Source: Microbacterium sp. JZ31
Lineage (GTDB): Bacteria; Actinomycetota; Actinomycetes; Actinomycetales; Microbacteriaceae
Assembly (NCBI RefSeq): GCF_016805985.1
Contig: NZ_CP017661.1
Location: 2,790,001-2,854,000 of the forward strand
DNA length: 64,000 nt
Direction of reading: 5' to 3'
The notes below the pieces were generated by a model. It had not been told where the DNA came from, ran no database searches, and was given only the letters and a program-made list of their open reading frames with translations. A program made the translations under genes and the position numbers. This document shows, in pieces, positions 33,573 through 44,703 of this stretch (the first letter of the stretch is position 1; every line of letters begins with the position of its first letter).

Positions 33573-34888
33573 CGGAGGAGCCCTTCGTAGTGGCGCTGCT
33601 GCAGCTGCGCGTCGATCTGCTTCACGGTCTCGAGGCCCACGCCGACGATGATCAGGATCGAGGCGCCGCCGAACGGGAAGTTCTGGTTGGCGCCCACGGT
33701 CGCCAGCGCGACGAGCGGGATCAGGGCGATGAGGCCGAGGTAGATCGAACCGGGAAGCGTGATGCGCGTCAGGACGTAGTCGAGGTATTCGGCCGTCGGA
33801 CGTCCTGCGCGGATGCCGGGGATGAAGCCGCCGTACTTCTTCATGTTGTCGGCGACCTCGACCGGGTTGAACGTGATCGCGACGTAGAAGTACGTGAAGC
33901 CGATGATGAGGAGGAAGTAGACGGCCATGTACAGCGGGTGGTCGCCCGTCGTCAGGTACGTCGAGATCCAGGTCACCCACTCCGGCGGCGCCGTGTCGGT
34001 GGGCGTGTTGAACTGCGCGATCAGCGCCGGGATGTACAGCAGCGACGAGGCGAAGATGACGGGCACGACGCCGGCCGTGTTCACCTTGATCGGGATGTAG
34101 GTGTTGGTGCCGCCGTAGGTGCGGCGCCCGACCATGCGCTTGGCGTACTGGACGGGGATGCGGCGCTGCGACTGCTCGACGAAGACCACGAGCGCCACGA
34201 CGATGATGCCGACCGCGAGCACGAGCAGGAAGATCTCGAAGCCACGGGCCGCGAGGATGGCGCCCATCGCCGATGGGAACGTCGCCGCGATCGACGTGAA
34301 GATGAGCAGCGACATGCCGTTGCCGATGCCGCGCTCGGTCACGAGCTCGGCGAACCACATGATGAGGCCGGTGCCGGCCGTCATGGTGATGATCATGAGC
34401 AGCTGCGCCCACCACACGTCGTTGACGAGCAGCTGCGTGCACTCGGGCACACCCGTCACGCCGAACAGCTGACCCGTGCGCGCGACCGTGACGAGCGTCG
34501 TCGACTGCAGCAGGGCCAGCGCGATCGTGAGGTAGCGCGTGTACTGCGTGAGCTTGGCCTGGCCCGCCTGGCCCTCCTTGTAGAGGGTCTCGAAGTGCGG
34601 GATCACGACGCGCAGCAGCTGCGTGATGATCGTCGCCGTGATGTACGGCATGACGCCGAGCGCGAAGATCGACAGCTGCAGCAGCGCGCCGCCGGAGAAG
34701 AGGTTGACGAGCGACAGGAGGCCGTCGGTGCCGGAGGTCTGGTCGATGCAGTCCTGCACGTTCGGGAAGTTCACGAACGGAGCCGGCACGTGCGCACCGA
34801 AACGGTAGATCGCGATGATCGCGAGGGTGAATCCGATCTTCCGCCGCAGATCCGGAGTGCGGAAGATCCGCGCGATGGCGCTGAACAA
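33569..34888 (-). CDS. secY: Protein translocase subunit SecY
   Basis: A 439-residue membrane channel with ten predicted helices. Typical blocks are LGVMPYITATIITQLL, YKEGQAGQAKLTQYTRYLT, QSQRRIPVQYAKRMVGRR, GGTNTYIPIKVNTAGVVPVI and VADNMKKYGGFIPGIRAGRPT. The start is TTG 34888, with AGGAGG seven bases upstream. A strong terminator lies between rplO and secY, so secY-adk-map likely have a separate promoter near TAGCCT upstream of the ribosome site. Confidence 0.97.
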   Translation of the reverse strand: MFSAIARIFRTPDLRRKIGFTLAIIAIYRFGAHVPAPFVNFPNVQDCIDQTSGTDGLLSLVNLFSGGALLQLSIFALGVMPYITATIITQLLRVVIPHFETLYKEGQAGQAKLTQYTRYLTIALALLQSTTLVTVARTGQLFGVTGVPECTQLLVNDVWWAQLLMIITMTAGTGLIMWFAELVTERGIGNGMSLLIFTSIAATFPSAMGAILAARGFEIFLLVLAVGIIVVALVVFVEQSQRRIPVQYAKRMVGRRTYGGTNTYIPIKVNTAGVVPVIFASSLLYIPALIAQFNTPTDTAPPEWVTWISTYLTTGDHPLYMAVYFLLIIGFTYFYVAITFNPVEVADNMKKYGGFIPGIRAGRPTAEYLDYVLTRITLPGSIYLGLIALIPLVALATVGANQNFPFGGASILIIVGVGLETVKQIDAQLQQRHYEGLLR

Positions 34889-34948
34889 GGACGTGCCTCC
34901 TGGGTGATGAGGTGATCCGCCGATGGCGAACCGACCTCAAGGCTAACG

Positions 34949-34982
34949 CAAGGGCCCGGGAGCGGATGCTCCCGGGCCCTTG
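34949..34982 (-). terminator. Terminator between rplO and secY
   Basis: A perfect 15-bp stem, CAAGGGCCCGGGAGC / GCTCCCGGGCCCTTG with a 4-nt loop, begins 8 nt after the rplO stop. Confidence 0.8.
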
Positions 34983-34989
34983 GCGCGGA

Positions 34990-35489
34990 TTACTTGACGC
35001 TGCCGCCCGCGGCGACGATCTTCTGCTCGGCCGAGCCGGAGACCTTGTCCACCGAAACGGTGAGGGCCACGGAGATCTCGCCGTTGCCGAGCACCTTGAC
35101 CTTCTCGTTCTTGCGGACCGCGCCCTTGGCGACGAGGTCGGCGACGGTCACGTCGCCACCCTGGGGTAGAGCTCCGCGAGCTTGTCCAGGTTCACGACCT
35201 GGTACTCGACGCGGAACGGGTTCTTGAAGCCGCGCAGCTTCGGCGTGCGCATGTGCAGCGGCATCTGGCCACCCTCGAAGCCGGGGCGCACGCTGTAGCG
35301 GGCCTTGGTGCCCTTGGTGCCGCGACCGGCCGTCTTGCCCTTGGAGCCCTCACCGCGACCCACGCGGGTCTTGGAGGTGTGGGCGCCCGGGACGGGACGG
35401 AGGTGGTGAACCTTCAGCACACCGGGGCGCTTGGCCTCGGCGACCTGGGTCTTCTCGGCCTTGTCGGCCGTGGCCTTCTTCTCAGCCAT
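34990..35489 (-). CDS. rplO: 50S ribosomal protein L15 (uL15), frame broken by an apparent 1-base deletion
   Basis: The first 109 residues ([66 protein letters not shown]) read normally, then the frame runs into VAT-stop at 35148. The expected rest of the protein ([39 protein letters not shown], to AAGGSVK) follows in another frame to TAA 34990. The join is a CCCC run (minus strand, GGGG at 35163-35166 on plus); one extra C gives [10 protein letters not shown] and a standard 166-residue L15. This is a core ribosomal protein, so the lesion is almost certainly a sequencing or assembly error. Confidence 0.93.
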
Positions 35490-35674
35490 CAGTCGATCTC
35501 CTCAACATTCACGAGGTGAGCGACCGTGCGGACGTAGCCGCGCGTCTGGGCGTCGTCGGGACGGACGACCGAGTCGCCGATCCGCTTCAGACCCAGCGAA
35601 CGCAGCGTGTCGCGCTGGTTCTGCTTCTCGCTCACCTTGGACTTGACCTGCGTGACCTTCAGACGAGCGGCCAT
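35489..35674 (-). CDS. rpmD: 50S ribosomal protein L30 (uL30)
   Basis: A 61-residue protein: [33 protein letters not shown] and a C-terminal [12 protein letters not shown]. Start ATG 35674; the longer frame upstream is a shadow of rpsE. Its stop overlaps the rplO ATG (TGATG). Confidence 0.97.
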   Translation of the reverse strand: MAARLKVTQVKSKVSEKQNQRDTLRSLGLKRIGDSVVRPDDAQTRGYVRTVAHLVNVEEID

Positions 35675-36366
35675 CAGACACCTGCCTTCGCAGCAGCGGC
35701 GGCCTCGGCCTCCGCACGGACGAGACGTGCCGGCGCGACCTGGTCGAACTCGAGGCCACGACGCGCGGCGACCGCGCGGGGCTCCTCGAGCTGCTTCAGG
35801 GCCTCGACCGTCGCGTGCACGATGTTGATCGTGTTCGACGAGCCGAGCGACTTCGACAGCACGTCGTGGATGCCGGCGCACTCGAGCACGGCGCGCACCG
35901 GACCACCGGCGATAACACCGGTACCGGCGGACGCGGGACGCAGCATGACGACACCGGCGGCGGCCTCACCCTGAACCGGGTGGGGGATCGTCGCACCGGC
36001 GCGGGGCACGCGGAAGAAGTTGCGCTTCGCGTCCTCGACGCCCTTCGAGATCGCCAGGGGCACCTCGCGGGCCTTGCCGTAGCCGACACCGACCACGCCG
36101 TTGCCGTCGCCGACGACCACGAGAGCGGTGAAGCTGAAGCGACGACCACCCTTCACGACCTTCGACACGCGGTTGATCGTGACGACGCGCTCGAGGAACT
36201 GGTTGTCCGCACCGCGGTCGTTGCGGTCACGACCGCCACGGCCCTGGCCACGGTCGTTGCGACCGCCGCGGCGGTCACCGCGCTCGTTGCGCTGCTCGGT
36301 CTGCGCCTGCTCGGCGCCGGCCTCGGGGGCCTCGGTGGTCACTTCGGTCTCCTTATTGTCACTCAC
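35674..36366 (-). CDS. rpsE: 30S ribosomal protein S5 (uS5) with long N-terminal extension
   Basis: A 230-residue protein. Residues 1-55 form an acidic then Arg/Gly/Asp-rich extension ([33 protein letters not shown]). The core begins at [18 protein letters not shown] and includes [27 protein letters not shown] and [15 protein letters not shown]. The start is GTG 36366, overlapping the rplR stop (GTGA). Confidence 0.97.
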   Translation of the reverse strand: MSDNKETEVTTEAPEAGAEQAQTEQRNERGDRRGGRNDRGQGRGGRDRNDRGADNQFLERVVTINRVSKVVKGGRRFSFTALVVVGDGNGVVGVGYGKAREVPLAISKGVEDAKRNFFRVPRAGATIPHPVQGEAAAGVVMLRPASAGTGVIAGGPVRAVLECAGIHDVLSKSLGSSNTINIVHATVEALKQLEEPRAVAARRGLEFDQVAPARLVRAEAEAAAAAKAGV

Positions 36367-36722
36367 AGGTTCAGCCCCCCTTCGCGGGCGCCGTCGGCGA
36401 TCGCCGCGACGCGACCCGCGTAGCGGTTGCCGCCGCGGTCGAACACGACGTCGGTGAAACCGGCGGCCTTGGCGCGCTCGGCGAGCAGCTCGCCCACCTT
36501 GCGGGCCTTGGCCGTCTTGTCACCCTCGAAGCCGCGCAGGTCGGTCTCGAGCGTCGAGGCGGAGGCCACGGTGTGGCCCTTGCTGTCGTCGACCAGCTGC
36601 ACGAAGACGTGGCGGGCCGAACGGGTCACGACGAGACGAGGACGGACCTCGGTGCCGACGACCTTCTTGCGAAGGCGAGCGTGGCGGCGCGTACGCGCGG
36701 CGGACTTCGACTTCACAGCCAT
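36363..36722 (-). CDS. rplR: 50S ribosomal protein L18 (uL18)
   Basis: A 119-residue 5S rRNA-binding protein. [37 protein letters not shown] and the end [20 protein letters not shown] are the family signature. It is 2 nt downstream of rplF. Confidence 0.97.
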   Translation of the reverse strand: MAVKSKSAARTRRHARLRKKVVGTEVRPRLVVTRSARHVFVQLVDDSKGHTVASASTLETDLRGFEGDKTAKARKVGELLAERAKAAGFTDVVFDRGGNRYAGRVAAIADGAREGGLNL

Positions 36723-36724
36723 GA

Positions 36725-37261
36725 TTACTTACCAGCCTTTCCGGCCTTGCGACGCACGACCTCGCCCGCGTAGCGGACACCCTTGCCCTTGTACGGCTCA
36801 GGCTTGCGGATCTTGCGGATGTTGGCGGCGGTCTCACCGACGGCCTGCTTGTCGATGCCGCTCACCGTGAGGCGGTTGTTGCCCTCGACGGTGAACGTGA
36901 TGCCGGCCGGCGGCTCGACGGTGACGGGGTGCGAGAAGCCCAGAGCGAACTCGACGGCCGAGCCCTTCTGCGCCACGCGGTAACCGGTGCCGACGACCTC
37001 GAGGCCCTTAGTGTAGCCCTGGGTCACGCCGATGATGTTGTTGTTGATCAGGGTGCGCGTGAGGCCGTGCAGCGAACGCGACTCGCGCTCGTCGTCGGGG
37101 CGGGTGACGAGAACCTGGTTCTCCTCGACCTTGACCTCGATGGGCTTGGCCACGGTGAGCGCGAGCTCGCCCTTGGGGCCCTTCACGGCAACCTGCTGCC
37201 CGTCGACCGTCACGGAGACGCCGGCGGGGATGTCAATGGGAAGACGTCCGATTCGCGACAT
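36725..37261 (-). CDS. rplF: 50S ribosomal protein L6 (uL6)
   Basis: A 178-residue protein with the duplicated L6 fold: [37 protein letters not shown] and the C-terminal [20 protein letters not shown]. It lies 6 nt after rpsH. Confidence 0.98.
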   Translation of the reverse strand: MSRIGRLPIDIPAGVSVTVDGQQVAVKGPKGELALTVAKPIEVKVEENQVLVTRPDDERESRSLHGLTRTLINNNIIGVTQGYTKGLEVVGTGYRVAQKGSAVEFALGFSHPVTVEPPAGITFTVEGNNRLTVSGIDKQAVGETAANIRKIRKPEPYKGKGVRYAGEVVRRKAGKAGK

Positions 37262-37267
37262 GAGGGA

Positions 37268-37666
37268 TCACCACACGTAGGCGAGAACTTCCCCGCCCAC
37301 GCCCTTCTGCTCAGCCTGACGGTCGGTGAGAAGACCGGAGGAGGTGGACAGGATGGCGACGCCCAGGCCACCGAGGACCTTGGGGAGCTCGGTCGACTTC
37401 GCGTACACGCGGAGGCCGGGCTTCGAGACGCGCTTGATGCCGGCGATCGACCGCTCGCGGTTCGGGCCGTACTTGAGCGTCATCGTGAGGGTCTTGCCGA
37501 CGCGCGCGTCGGTCTCCTCCCACGCCGCGATGTAGCCCTCGCGCTGGAGGATCTCCGCGATGTGCGTCTTGAGCTTGCTCGACGGCAGCGACACGCTGTC
37601 GTGGTGCGCCGAGTTCGCGTTGCGCAGACGGGTCAGCATATCTGCGACCGGGTCTGTCATCGTCAT
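37268..37666 (-). CDS. rpsH: 30S ribosomal protein S8 (uS8)
   Basis: A 132-residue central-domain protein: [34 protein letters not shown] and the end [14 protein letters not shown] 37666 has AAAGGA at a suitable distance; the next ATG at 37660 is less well placed. A 175-nt gap with a hairpin and a -10-like element separates it from rplE. Confidence 0.97.
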   Translation of the reverse strand: MTMTDPVADMLTRLRNANSAHHDSVSLPSSKLKTHIAEILQREGYIAAWEETDARVGKTLTMTLKYGPNRERSIAGIKRVSKPGLRVYAKSTELPKVLGGLGVAILSTSSGLLTDRQAEQKGVGGEVLAYVW

Positions 37667-37758
37667 ATGACGTGTCCTTTGTTCATGAGGTTCCGGCTGC
37701 CGTTACACGACAGACGGCCTTCGATGATCGATTCGTATTCAGTTGTCGCTTCGTGCGT

Positions 37759-37796
37759 CCGCCGCCGGCGGGGGCCTGAGCCCCGACCGGCGGCGG
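37759..37796 (-). terminator. Strong hairpin between rplE and rpsH
   Basis: The outer stem CCGCCGCCGG / CCGGCGGCGG (37759-37768, 37787-37796) is extended inward by a run of G pairing with CCCC. It lies 46 nt after the rplE stop, inside what is usually one spc operon, and could terminate or attenuate transcription. Confidence 0.55.
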
Positions 37797-37811
37797 AAAC
37801 ACAAACGCTCG

Positions 37812-37817
37812 ATCCTA
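37812..37817 (-). promoter_or_regulatory. -10-like element upstream of rpsH (candidate)
   Basis: TAGGAT on the minus strand, just after the rplE stop and before the hairpin. No convincing -35 box is present at 16-18 nt, so support is weak. The position would give rpsH its own start with the hairpin in its leader. Confidence 0.35.
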
Positions 37818-37841
37818 CCGCAGATCGACCTGTGAGCCTGC

Positions 37842-38429
37842 TCAGGCCTGCTGGTCGGCGCTGCGGAACGGGAAGCCGAGGTGACGCAGCAGAGCGCGAC
37901 CCTCGTCGTCCGACTTCGCGGTGGTGACGATCGTGATGTCGAAACCACGCACGCGGTCGATCTTGTCCTGGTCGATCTCGTGGAACACCGACTGCTCCTG
38001 GAGACCGAACGTGTAGTTGCCGTTGCCGTCGAACTGCTTGCCCGACAGACCGCGGAAGTCGCGGATGCGGGGCAGGGCGAGCGAGATCAGGCGGTCCAGG
38101 AACTCCCAGGCGCGGTCGCCACGGAGCGTGACGTGGGCGCCGATGGCCTGGCCCTCGCGCAGCTTGAACTGCGCGATCGACTTCTTCGCCTTGGTGACGA
38201 CGGGCTTCTGACCCGTGATCGCGGTGAGGTCGGCGACCGCACCCTCGATCACCTTGGAGTCGCGAGCTGCCTCGCCGACACCCGTGTTGACGACGACCTT
38301 GACCAGGCCGGGGATCTGCATGACGTTGTCGTAGCCGAACTCGTCCTGCAGCTTCTGGCGGATCTGGTCGCGGTAGACCTGCTTCAGGCGCGGCTGGATT
38401 TTGCCAGCCTGCGCGTCAATGGTGCTCAC
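37842..38429 (-). CDS. rplE: 50S ribosomal protein L5 (uL5)
   Basis: A 195-residue 5S rRNA-binding protein: [39 protein letters not shown] and [20 protein letters not shown]. The start is GTG 38429 with AAGGA upstream. rpsN, which in many bacteria follows here, is missing. Confidence 0.98.
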   Translation of the reverse strand: MSTIDAQAGKIQPRLKQVYRDQIRQKLQDEFGYDNVMQIPGLVKVVVNTGVGEAARDSKVIEGAVADLTAITGQKPVVTKAKKSIAQFKLREGQAIGAHVTLRGDRAWEFLDRLISLALPRIRDFRGLSGKQFDGNGNYTFGLQEQSVFHEIDQDKIDRVRGFDITIVTTAKSDDEGRALLRHLGFPFRSADQQA

Positions 38430-38431
38430 TG

Positions 38432-38791
38432 TCAGATGTCCTTACCCGACTTCTTCGCGACACGAACGCGAACAGTCTTCTTGACGCCGTCCTTGACCTG
38501 CTCCTCCACGCGGAAGCCCACACGGGTCGGCTTCTTCGAGTCGGGGTCGACGAGCGCGACGTTGGAAATGTGGATGGGTGCCTCGTACGTCTCGATGCCA
38601 CCGGTCTTGGTGCCGCGCTGGGTCTGACCGATCCGGTTGTGCTTCGTGATGTAGTTCACGCCCTCGACGACGACACGCTTGCCGCCGTCGACGACCTCGA
38701 GGACCTTGCCCTGCTTGCCGCGGTCTCCGCCGCGGTCCTGCTTGGCGCCGGTGATGACCTGGACCAGGTCACCCTTCTTGATCTTCGCCAT
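38432..38791 (-). CDS. rplX: 50S ribosomal protein L24 (uL24)
   Basis: A 119-residue KOW-domain protein that starts assembly of the large subunit: [40 protein letters not shown] and [17 protein letters not shown]. The ATG is 3 nt after the rplN stop. Confidence 0.97.
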   Translation of the reverse strand: MAKIKKGDLVQVITGAKQDRGGDRGKQGKVLEVVDGGKRVVVEGVNYITKHNRIGQTQRGTKTGGIETYEAPIHISNVALVDPDSKKPTRVGFRVEEQVKDGVKKTVRVRVAKKSGKDI

Positions 38792-38794
38792 GGG

Positions 38795-39163
38795 TTACAG
38801 CACCTCCGGGGCGAGCGAGACGATCTTCATGAACTTGCGGTCACGAAGCTCGCGGCCGACCGGGCCGAAGATGCGGGTGCCGCGGGGCTCCCCGTCGTTC
38901 TTCAGGATCACGGCGGCGTTCTCGTCGAACTTGATGTACGAGCCGTCGGCGCGGCGCGTCTGCTTCACGGTGCGGACGACGACCGCCTTGACGACGTCGC
39001 CCTTCTTGACGTTGCCGCCCGGGATCGCGTCCTTGACCGTCGCGACGATGGTGTCGCCCACGCCGGCGTAACGGCGGTTCGAACCACCGAGAACGCGGAT
39101 CGTGAGCAGCTCCTTCGCGCCGGTGTTGTCGGCGACCTTGAGGCGGGACTCAGTCTGGATCAC
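38795..39163 (-). CDS. rplN: 50S ribosomal protein L14 (uL14)
   Basis: A 122-residue protein: [39 protein letters not shown] and ARIFGPV-like [20 protein letters not shown]. The start is GTG 39163, overlapping the rpsQ stop (GTGA). Confidence 0.98.
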   Translation of the reverse strand: MIQTESRLKVADNTGAKELLTIRVLGGSNRRYAGVGDTIVATVKDAIPGGNVKKGDVVKAVVVRTVKQTRRADGSYIKFDENAAVILKNDGEPRGTRIFGPVGRELRDRKFMKIVSLAPEVL

Positions 39164-39468
39164 TTGGCCTTCTCCAGGATCTCAACCAGACGCCAGCGCT
39201 TGGTGGCGCTGAGCGGACGGGTCTCGTTGATGAGGACGAGGTCGCCGATGCCGGCGGTGTTGTTCTCGTCGTGCGCCTTGAGCTTGCTCGTGCGACGGAT
39301 GACCTTGCCGTAGAGGGGGTGCTTCACGCGGTCCTCGACCTCGACGACGATCGTCTTGTCCATCTTGTCGCTCACGACGTAACCGCGGGCCGACTTGCGG
39401 TAGCCACGGGCGTCGGCGTCGCGCACGTCGTGCTCGGCGTGCTCCACAGCCTTCTTCTCGGTGGCCAT
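39160..39468 (-). CDS. rpsQ: 30S ribosomal protein S17 (uS17)
   Basis: A 102-residue OB-fold protein. An N-terminal tail of about 22 residues precedes [40 protein letters not shown] and [23 protein letters not shown] 39468 is preferred over GTG 39471 because AGG lies seven bases upstream. Confidence 0.97.
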   Translation of the reverse strand: MATEKKAVEHAEHDVRDADARGYRKSARGYVVSDKMDKTIVVEVEDRVKHPLYGKVIRRTSKLKAHDENNTAGIGDLVLINETRPLSATKRWRLVEILEKAK

Positions 39469-39773
39469 CACTCAGCCTCTCCCTCGGCGGCCGGAGTCTC
39501 CTCGGCCTTCTTCGCCTTGCTCTTCTTGGCCTTCACCTCGACCGGGGCGGGCGTGGCACGGATGCCCAGCTCGCGCTCGCGGATCACGGTGTAGAGCCGC
39601 GCGATGTCGCGCTTCACGGCGCGGATGCGGCCGTGGCTCTCGAGCTGGCCGGTGGCCGACTGGAAGCGCAGGTTGAACAGCTCCTCCTTGGCCTTGCGCA
39701 GCTCCTCGACGAGTCGCTGGTCCTCGAACGTGTCGAGCTCGCTCGTGGCGAGCTCCTTGGTGCCGATCGCCAT
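39468..39773 (-). CDS. rpmC: 50S ribosomal protein L29 (uL29) with basic/acidic C-terminal tail
   Basis: A 101-residue protein. The L29 helices ([39 protein letters not shown]) are followed by about 30 extra residues, first [12 protein letters not shown] and then acidic, unlike the 60-70 residue proteins of most bacteria. The stop of rplP and this ATG overlap. Confidence 0.97.
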   Translation of the reverse strand: MAIGTKELATSELDTFEDQRLVEELRKAKEELFNLRFQSATGQLESHGRIRAVKRDIARLYTVIRERELGIRATPAPVEVKAKKSKAKKAEETPAAEGEAE

Positions 39774-40192
39774 TACGCGTCGCCCTCCTCGCGCTTGATG
39801 ATGCGTGCCTTGAGAGGCAGCTTGTGAATGGCTCGGGTCAGGGCCTCACGAGCGAGCTGCTCGTTGACACCGGCGACCTCGAAGAGGACGCGACCCGGCT
39901 TGACGTTGGCGACCCACCACTCCGGCGAGCCCTTACCCGAACCCATGCGGGTCTCGGCGGGCTTCTTCGTGAGCGGACGGTCGGGGTAGATGTTGATCCA
40001 CACCTTTCCGCCACGCTTGATGTGACGCGTCATGGCGATACGAGCGGACTCGATCTGACGGTTCGTCACGTAAGCGGGCGTGAGCGCCTGGATGCCGAAC
40101 TCACCGAAGGAGACCTTGGTGCCACCCGTCGCCTGACCATCCCGCTTGGGGTGGTGCTGCTTGCGGTACTTGACCTTGCGGGGGATGAGCAT
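39773..40192 (-). CDS. rplP: 50S ribosomal protein L16 (uL16)
   Basis: A 139-residue protein near the A-site t[62 protein letters not shown] and VRPGRVLFE-like [13 protein letters not shown]. Its ATG overlaps the rpsC TAA. Confidence 0.98.
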   Translation of the reverse strand: MLIPRKVKYRKQHHPKRDGQATGGTKVSFGEFGIQALTPAYVTNRQIESARIAMTRHIKRGGKVWINIYPDRPLTKKPAETRMGSGKGSPEWWVANVKPGRVLFEVAGVNEQLAREALTRAIHKLPLKARIIKREEGDA

Positions 40193-40950
40193 TACGCCGA
40201 AGCTCCTTCCGCGACCGGCGCCTGCGCGTCGTCACGACGCGGGCCACGGCGGCCGCCACGGTCGCGGTCGCGGGCGGGCTTCATGTTCGCCTGCTCGCGC
40301 GCGAGTTCCTTGTTGGTGAGGTCGCCCTTGTAGATCCAGACCTTCACGCCGATGCGGCCGAAGGTGGTCTTGGCCTCGTAGAAGCCGTAGTCGATGTTCG
40401 CGCGCAGCGTGTGCAGCGGCACACGACCCTCGCGGTAGAACTCCGAGCGGCTCATCTCCGCGCCGCCGAGGCGGCCCGAGACCTGGATCCGGACGCCCTT
40501 GGCGCCGGCGCGCTGGGCACCCTGCAGGCCCTTGCGCATCGCGCGGCGGAAGGCCACGCGGGCGCTGAGCTGCTCGGCGACGCCCTGGGCGACGAGCTGA
40601 GCGTCGGCCTCGGGGTTCTTCACCTCGAGGATGTTCAGCTGGATCTGCTTGCCGGTGAGCTTCTCGAGCTCGCCGCGGATGCGCTCGGCCTCCGCGCCAC
40701 GACGACCGATCACGATGCCCGGGCGGGCCGTGTGGATGTCGACGCGGACGCGGTCACGCGTGCGCTCAATCTCGATGCGGCTCACGCCGGCGCGGTCGAG
40801 GTTCGACTGCAGCAGCTTGCGGATGCGGATGTCCTCGGCCACGTAGTCGGCGTAACGCTGACCCGGCTTCGTCGAGTCCGCGAACCAGCGCGAGACGTGA
40901 TCCGTGGTGATGCCGAGGCGGAAGCCGTACGGGTTGACCTTCTGACCCAT
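40192..40950 (-). CDS. rpsC: 30S ribosomal protein S3 (uS3)
   Basis: A 252-residue protein with KH domain ([20 protein letters not shown]) and C-terminal domain ([29 protein letters not shown]). The last 35 residues are rich in Arg, Asp and Gly. It guards the mRNA entry channel and starts at ATG 40950, overlapping the rplV TAA. Confidence 0.98.
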   Translation of the reverse strand: MGQKVNPYGFRLGITTDHVSRWFADSTKPGQRYADYVAEDIRIRKLLQSNLDRAGVSRIEIERTRDRVRVDIHTARPGIVIGRRGAEAERIRGELEKLTGKQIQLNILEVKNPEADAQLVAQGVAEQLSARVAFRRAMRKGLQGAQRAGAKGVRIQVSGRLGGAEMSRSEFYREGRVPLHTLRANIDYGFYEAKTTFGRIGVKVWIYKGDLTNKELAREQANMKPARDRDRGGRRGPRRDDAQAPVAEGASA

Positions 40951-41345
40951 TAGTTGCTCGCCTTCTTGTTGCTGCCGGCAGCGGTCTCAGCGACCTCCGG
41001 CGTCGAGAGCACGACCGTGATGTGGCTCGTGCGCTTCTTGATCTGGAAAGCGCGACCCTGTGCACGGGGCTGGAAACGCTTGAGCGTCGTGCCCTCGTCC
41101 ACGTAGGCGTTCTTCACGAACAGATCCTGCTCGTCCAGGTACTCGCCGTCCTTGTCGGCCTTCACCTGGGCGTTGGCCATGGCCGACGCGACGAGCTTGT
41201 AGATCGGCTCGGATGCCGACTGCGGCGCGAACTTCAGGATCGCGAGCGCCTCCTGGGCCTGCTTGCCCTTAATGAGGGCGACGACGCGACGAGCCTTCTG
41301 AGGGGTCACGCGGATGTGTCGCACACGTGCGATGGACTCCACCAT
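40950..41345 (-). CDS. rplV: 50S ribosomal protein L22 (uL22)
   Basis: A 131-residue protein lining the exit tunnel: [40 protein letters not shown] and [23 protein letters not shown] 41345 has a GGAGG-type ribosome site; the open frame upstream is not used. Confidence 0.98.
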   Translation of the reverse strand: MVESIARVRHIRVTPQKARRVVALIKGKQAQEALAILKFAPQSASEPIYKLVASAMANAQVKADKDGEYLDEQDLFVKNAYVDEGTTLKRFQPRAQGRAFQIKKRTSHITVVLSTPEVAETAAGSNKKASN

Positions 41346-41367
41346 TTCTCTCTCCTCCTCGGTCGCC

Positions 41368-41649
41368 TTAGCGGCGACGGCCCTTCTTGTCGTCCTTCTC
41401 GTGGCCGCGGAAGGTGCGGGTGGGCGCGAACTCGCCCAGCTTGTGGCCCACAAGCGTCTCCGTGACGAACACGGGGATGTGCTTGCGACCGTCGTGCACG
41501 GCGATGGTGTGTCCCAGCATGGCGGGGATGATCATCGAGCGGCGCGACCACGTCTTGATGACGTTCTTGGTGCCGGCTTCGTTCTGCGAGACGACCTTGC
41601 GAAGCAGGTGCTCGTCGACGAAGGGGCCCTTCTTCAGACTGCGGGGCAT
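41368..41649 (-). CDS. rpsS: 30S ribosomal protein S19 (uS19)
   Basis: A 93-residue head protein: [58 protein letters not shown] and [12 protein letters not shown]. Confidence 0.98.
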   Translation of the reverse strand: MPRSLKKGPFVDEHLLRKVVSQNEAGTKNVIKTWSRRSMIIPAMLGHTIAVHDGRKHIPVFVTETLVGHKLGEFAPTRTFRGHEKDDKKGRRR

Positions 41650-41660
41650 CTTCTTTACTC

Positions 41661-42500
<840 letters not shown>

Positions 42501-42522
42501 GTTCTCTCTTCCTCCCCGACCG

Positions 42523-42822
42523 TCAGCCGACTGCCGTGAAGATGTCGATGGTGCCCGACTTGAGCGTGACGATGGCGCGCTTGGTGTCCTTGCGCTTGCC
42601 GATGCCGAAGCGGGTGCGGCGGGCCTTGCCGACGCGGTTGATCGTGTTGACCGAAGCCACCTGCACGCCGAAGATCTTCTCGATCGCGAGCTTGATCTCG
42701 GTCTTGTTCGAGCGGGGGTCCACGATGAACGTGTACTTGCCCTCGTCGATCAGTCCGTAGCTCTTCTCCGAGACGACCGGCTTCAGGATGACGTCGCGCG
42801 GGTCCTTCTGGACGGCGGTCAT
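42523..42822 (-). CDS. rplW: 50S ribosomal protein L23 (uL23)
   Basis: A 99-residue exit-site protein that docks SRP and trigger factor: [39 protein letters not shown] and [16 protein letters not shown]. Start ATG 42822 overlaps the rplD stop. Confidence 0.98.
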   Translation of the reverse strand: MTAVQKDPRDVILKPVVSEKSYGLIDEGKYTFIVDPRSNKTEIKLAIEKIFGVQVASVNTINRVGKARRTRFGIGKRKDTKRAIVTLKSGTIDIFTAVG

Positions 42823-43478
42823 GCCGAGACCTCCTCAGTGGCGCCGGCCTTCTGCGCGATGAACGCGTCGATGGCGGCCTTGGTGAAGACGATGTCGTCC
42901 GAGACGAGCACGTCGTAGGCGTTCAGCTGGTCGGCCATCAGCACGTGCACGTAACCGAGGTTGCGCACGCTCAGGTAGCCGAAGTCGTCCTCACGGTCGA
43001 GCACGACGAGCACGTTCTTGGTCGGGGCGACCTTCGCGAGGAAGGAGGCCGCGGCCTTGGTCGAGGGCTCGGCGACGCCGAACGACTCGACGACGTGCAG
43101 ACGGTCACCGCGGAAGCGGTCGCTCAGCGCACCCGCGAGGGCGGCGGCGATCATCTTCTTGGGGGTGCGCTGCGCGTAGTTGCGCGGCTTCGGGCCGTGG
43201 ACGATGCCACCGCCGGTCATGTGCGGCGCACGGATCGAACCCTGACGGGCGTTACCCGTGCCCTTCTGCTTGAAGGGCTTGCGGCCGGCGCCCGAGACCT
43301 CACCGCGACGCTTGGTCGAGTGGGTGCCCTGGCGAGCCGCCGCGAGCTGCGCGACGACGACCTGGTGGATCAGCGGGATGTTCGTCTTGACGTCGAACAC
43401 CGAGGCGGGCAGCTCGACCGAGCCGGCCTTGTTGCCGTCGATGCCCAGAACGTCGAGAGCGAGAGTCGAGTCAGTCAT
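42819..43478 (-). CDS. rplD: 50S ribosomal protein L4 (uL4)
   Basis: A 219-residue protein. The tunnel loop is [40 protein letters not shown]; also [15 protein letters not shown]. In some bacteria L4 represses its own operon; no such leader was identified here. Confidence 0.98.
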   Translation of the reverse strand: MTDSTLALDVLGIDGNKAGSVELPASVFDVKTNIPLIHQVVVAQLAAARQGTHSTKRRGEVSGAGRKPFKQKGTGNARQGSIRAPHMTGGGIVHGPKPRNYAQRTPKKMIAAALAGALSDRFRGDRLHVVESFGVAEPSTKAAASFLAKVAPTKNVLVVLDREDDFGYLSVRNLGYVHVLMADQLNAYDVLVSDDIVFTKAAIDAFIAQKAGATEEVSA

Positions 43479-43483
43479 CTAAC

Positions 43484-44143
43484 TCAGGCCCCCTTCACAG
43501 CGTTGCGGACGTACACGGTGCGGCCGCGCGCGCCGGGGACGGCGCCCTTGACGAGCAGCAGACCCTTCTCGGCGTCGACGGCGTGAACCGTGAGGTTGAG
43601 GACGGTCACGCGCTCGGCGCCCATACGGCCGGCCATGCGCATGCCCTTGAACACGCGGCTCGGGGTCGACGATGCGCCGATCGAACCGGGCTTGCGGTGG
43701 TTGCGGTGCGCACCGTGCGAAGCCGAGACGCCCTTGAAGTTGTGGCGCTTCATGACACCCGCGGTGCCCTTACCCTTGCTCGTGCCGACGACGTCGACGA
43801 GCTGGCCGGCCTCGAAGGTGCCGTCGACCGTCAGCTCCTGACCGAGCGCGTACTCGGCGGCGTCGGCGGTGCGGATCTCCGCGAGGTGGCGGCGCGGCGT
43901 GACGCCGGCAGCCTCGAAGTGGCCCGAGAGCGGCTTGTTGACCTTGCGCGGGTCGATCGCACCGGCGGCGATCTGGATGGCCGAGTAGCCGTCCTTCTCC
44001 GCCGTGCGGACCTGGGTCACCACGTTCGGAGCGAGCTCGATCACCGTGACGGGGATGAGCTTGCCGTTCTCGTTCCAGACCTGGGTCATGCCGAGCTTGG
44101 TGCCGAGCAGACCCTTCGAAATCTTGTTGTTGATGTCAGCCAT
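43484..44143 (-). CDS. rplC: 50S ribosomal protein L3 (uL3)
   Basis: A 219-residue protein: [39 protein letters not shown] and [19 protein letters not shown]. It is 14 nt after rpsJ. Confidence 0.98.
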   Translation of the reverse strand: MADINNKISKGLLGTKLGMTQVWNENGKLIPVTVIELAPNVVTQVRTAEKDGYSAIQIAAGAIDPRKVNKPLSGHFEAAGVTPRRHLAEIRTADAAEYALGQELTVDGTFEAGQLVDVVGTSKGKGTAGVMKRHNFKGVSASHGAHRNHRKPGSIGASSTPSRVFKGMRMAGRMGAERVTVLNLTVHAVDAEKGLLLVKGAVPGARGRTVYVRNAVKGA

Positions 44144-44157
44144 GTCGATACCCGCCC

Positions 44158-44466
44158 TTAGAGCTTGATCTCGATGTTGACGTCCGCCGGGAGGTCGAGA
44201 CGCATGAGCGAGTCGACGGCCTTCGGCGTCGGGTCCACGATGTCGATGAGGCGCTTGTGCGTGCGCATCTCGAAGTGCTCGCGGCTGTCCTTGTACTTGT
44301 GGGGCGAACGGATCACGGCGACCACGTTCTTCTCCGTCGGCAGCGGCACCGGGCCGACGACCTGGGCACCCGCACGGGTGACCGTGTCGACGATCTTGCG
44401 CGCCGACGAGTCGATGACCTCGTGGTCATACGACTTCAGGCGAATGCGGATCTTCTGTCCCGCCAT
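44158..44466 (-). CDS. rpsJ: 30S ribosomal protein S10 (uS10)
   Basis: A 102-residue protein and first gene of the S10 operon: [40 protein letters not shown] and [23 protein letters not shown] 44466 gives the exact usual length. The 524-nt gap upstream holds the operon leader. Confidence 0.98.
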   Translation of the reverse strand: MAGQKIRIRLKSYDHEVIDSSARKIVDTVTRAGAQVVGPVPLPTEKNVVAVIRSPHKYKDSREHFEMRTHKRLIDIVDPTPKAVDSLMRLDLPADVNIEIKL

Positions 44467-44703
44467 TTGTCTGCTCACTCTCTTTACGCGTCGTACCTCT
44501 CGGGCATTGGACGCACGTACCCTCCGGAAACCCTTCGGGCCAGTCTTCACATGTCAGTCCACGCGCACAGAGATAGCCCCTGCGGTGTGGTTGTGTGATT
44601 TCGTTCTCCTGCCCGCGGCCCAGACTCGGTCTGTGCACTGCCCTGGCAGTGATCCCGCGCAGTCCTCCCTCGGGGAGCGCACGCGGAAATGTGGAACTTG
44701 TCT

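Noticed and set aside
35148..35489. Programmed frameshifting or a truncated L15
   Set aside because: Other L15 genes need no frameshift, the site is not a known slippery sequence, and two further genes show the same homopolymer signature, so base loss in the assembly explains it better.
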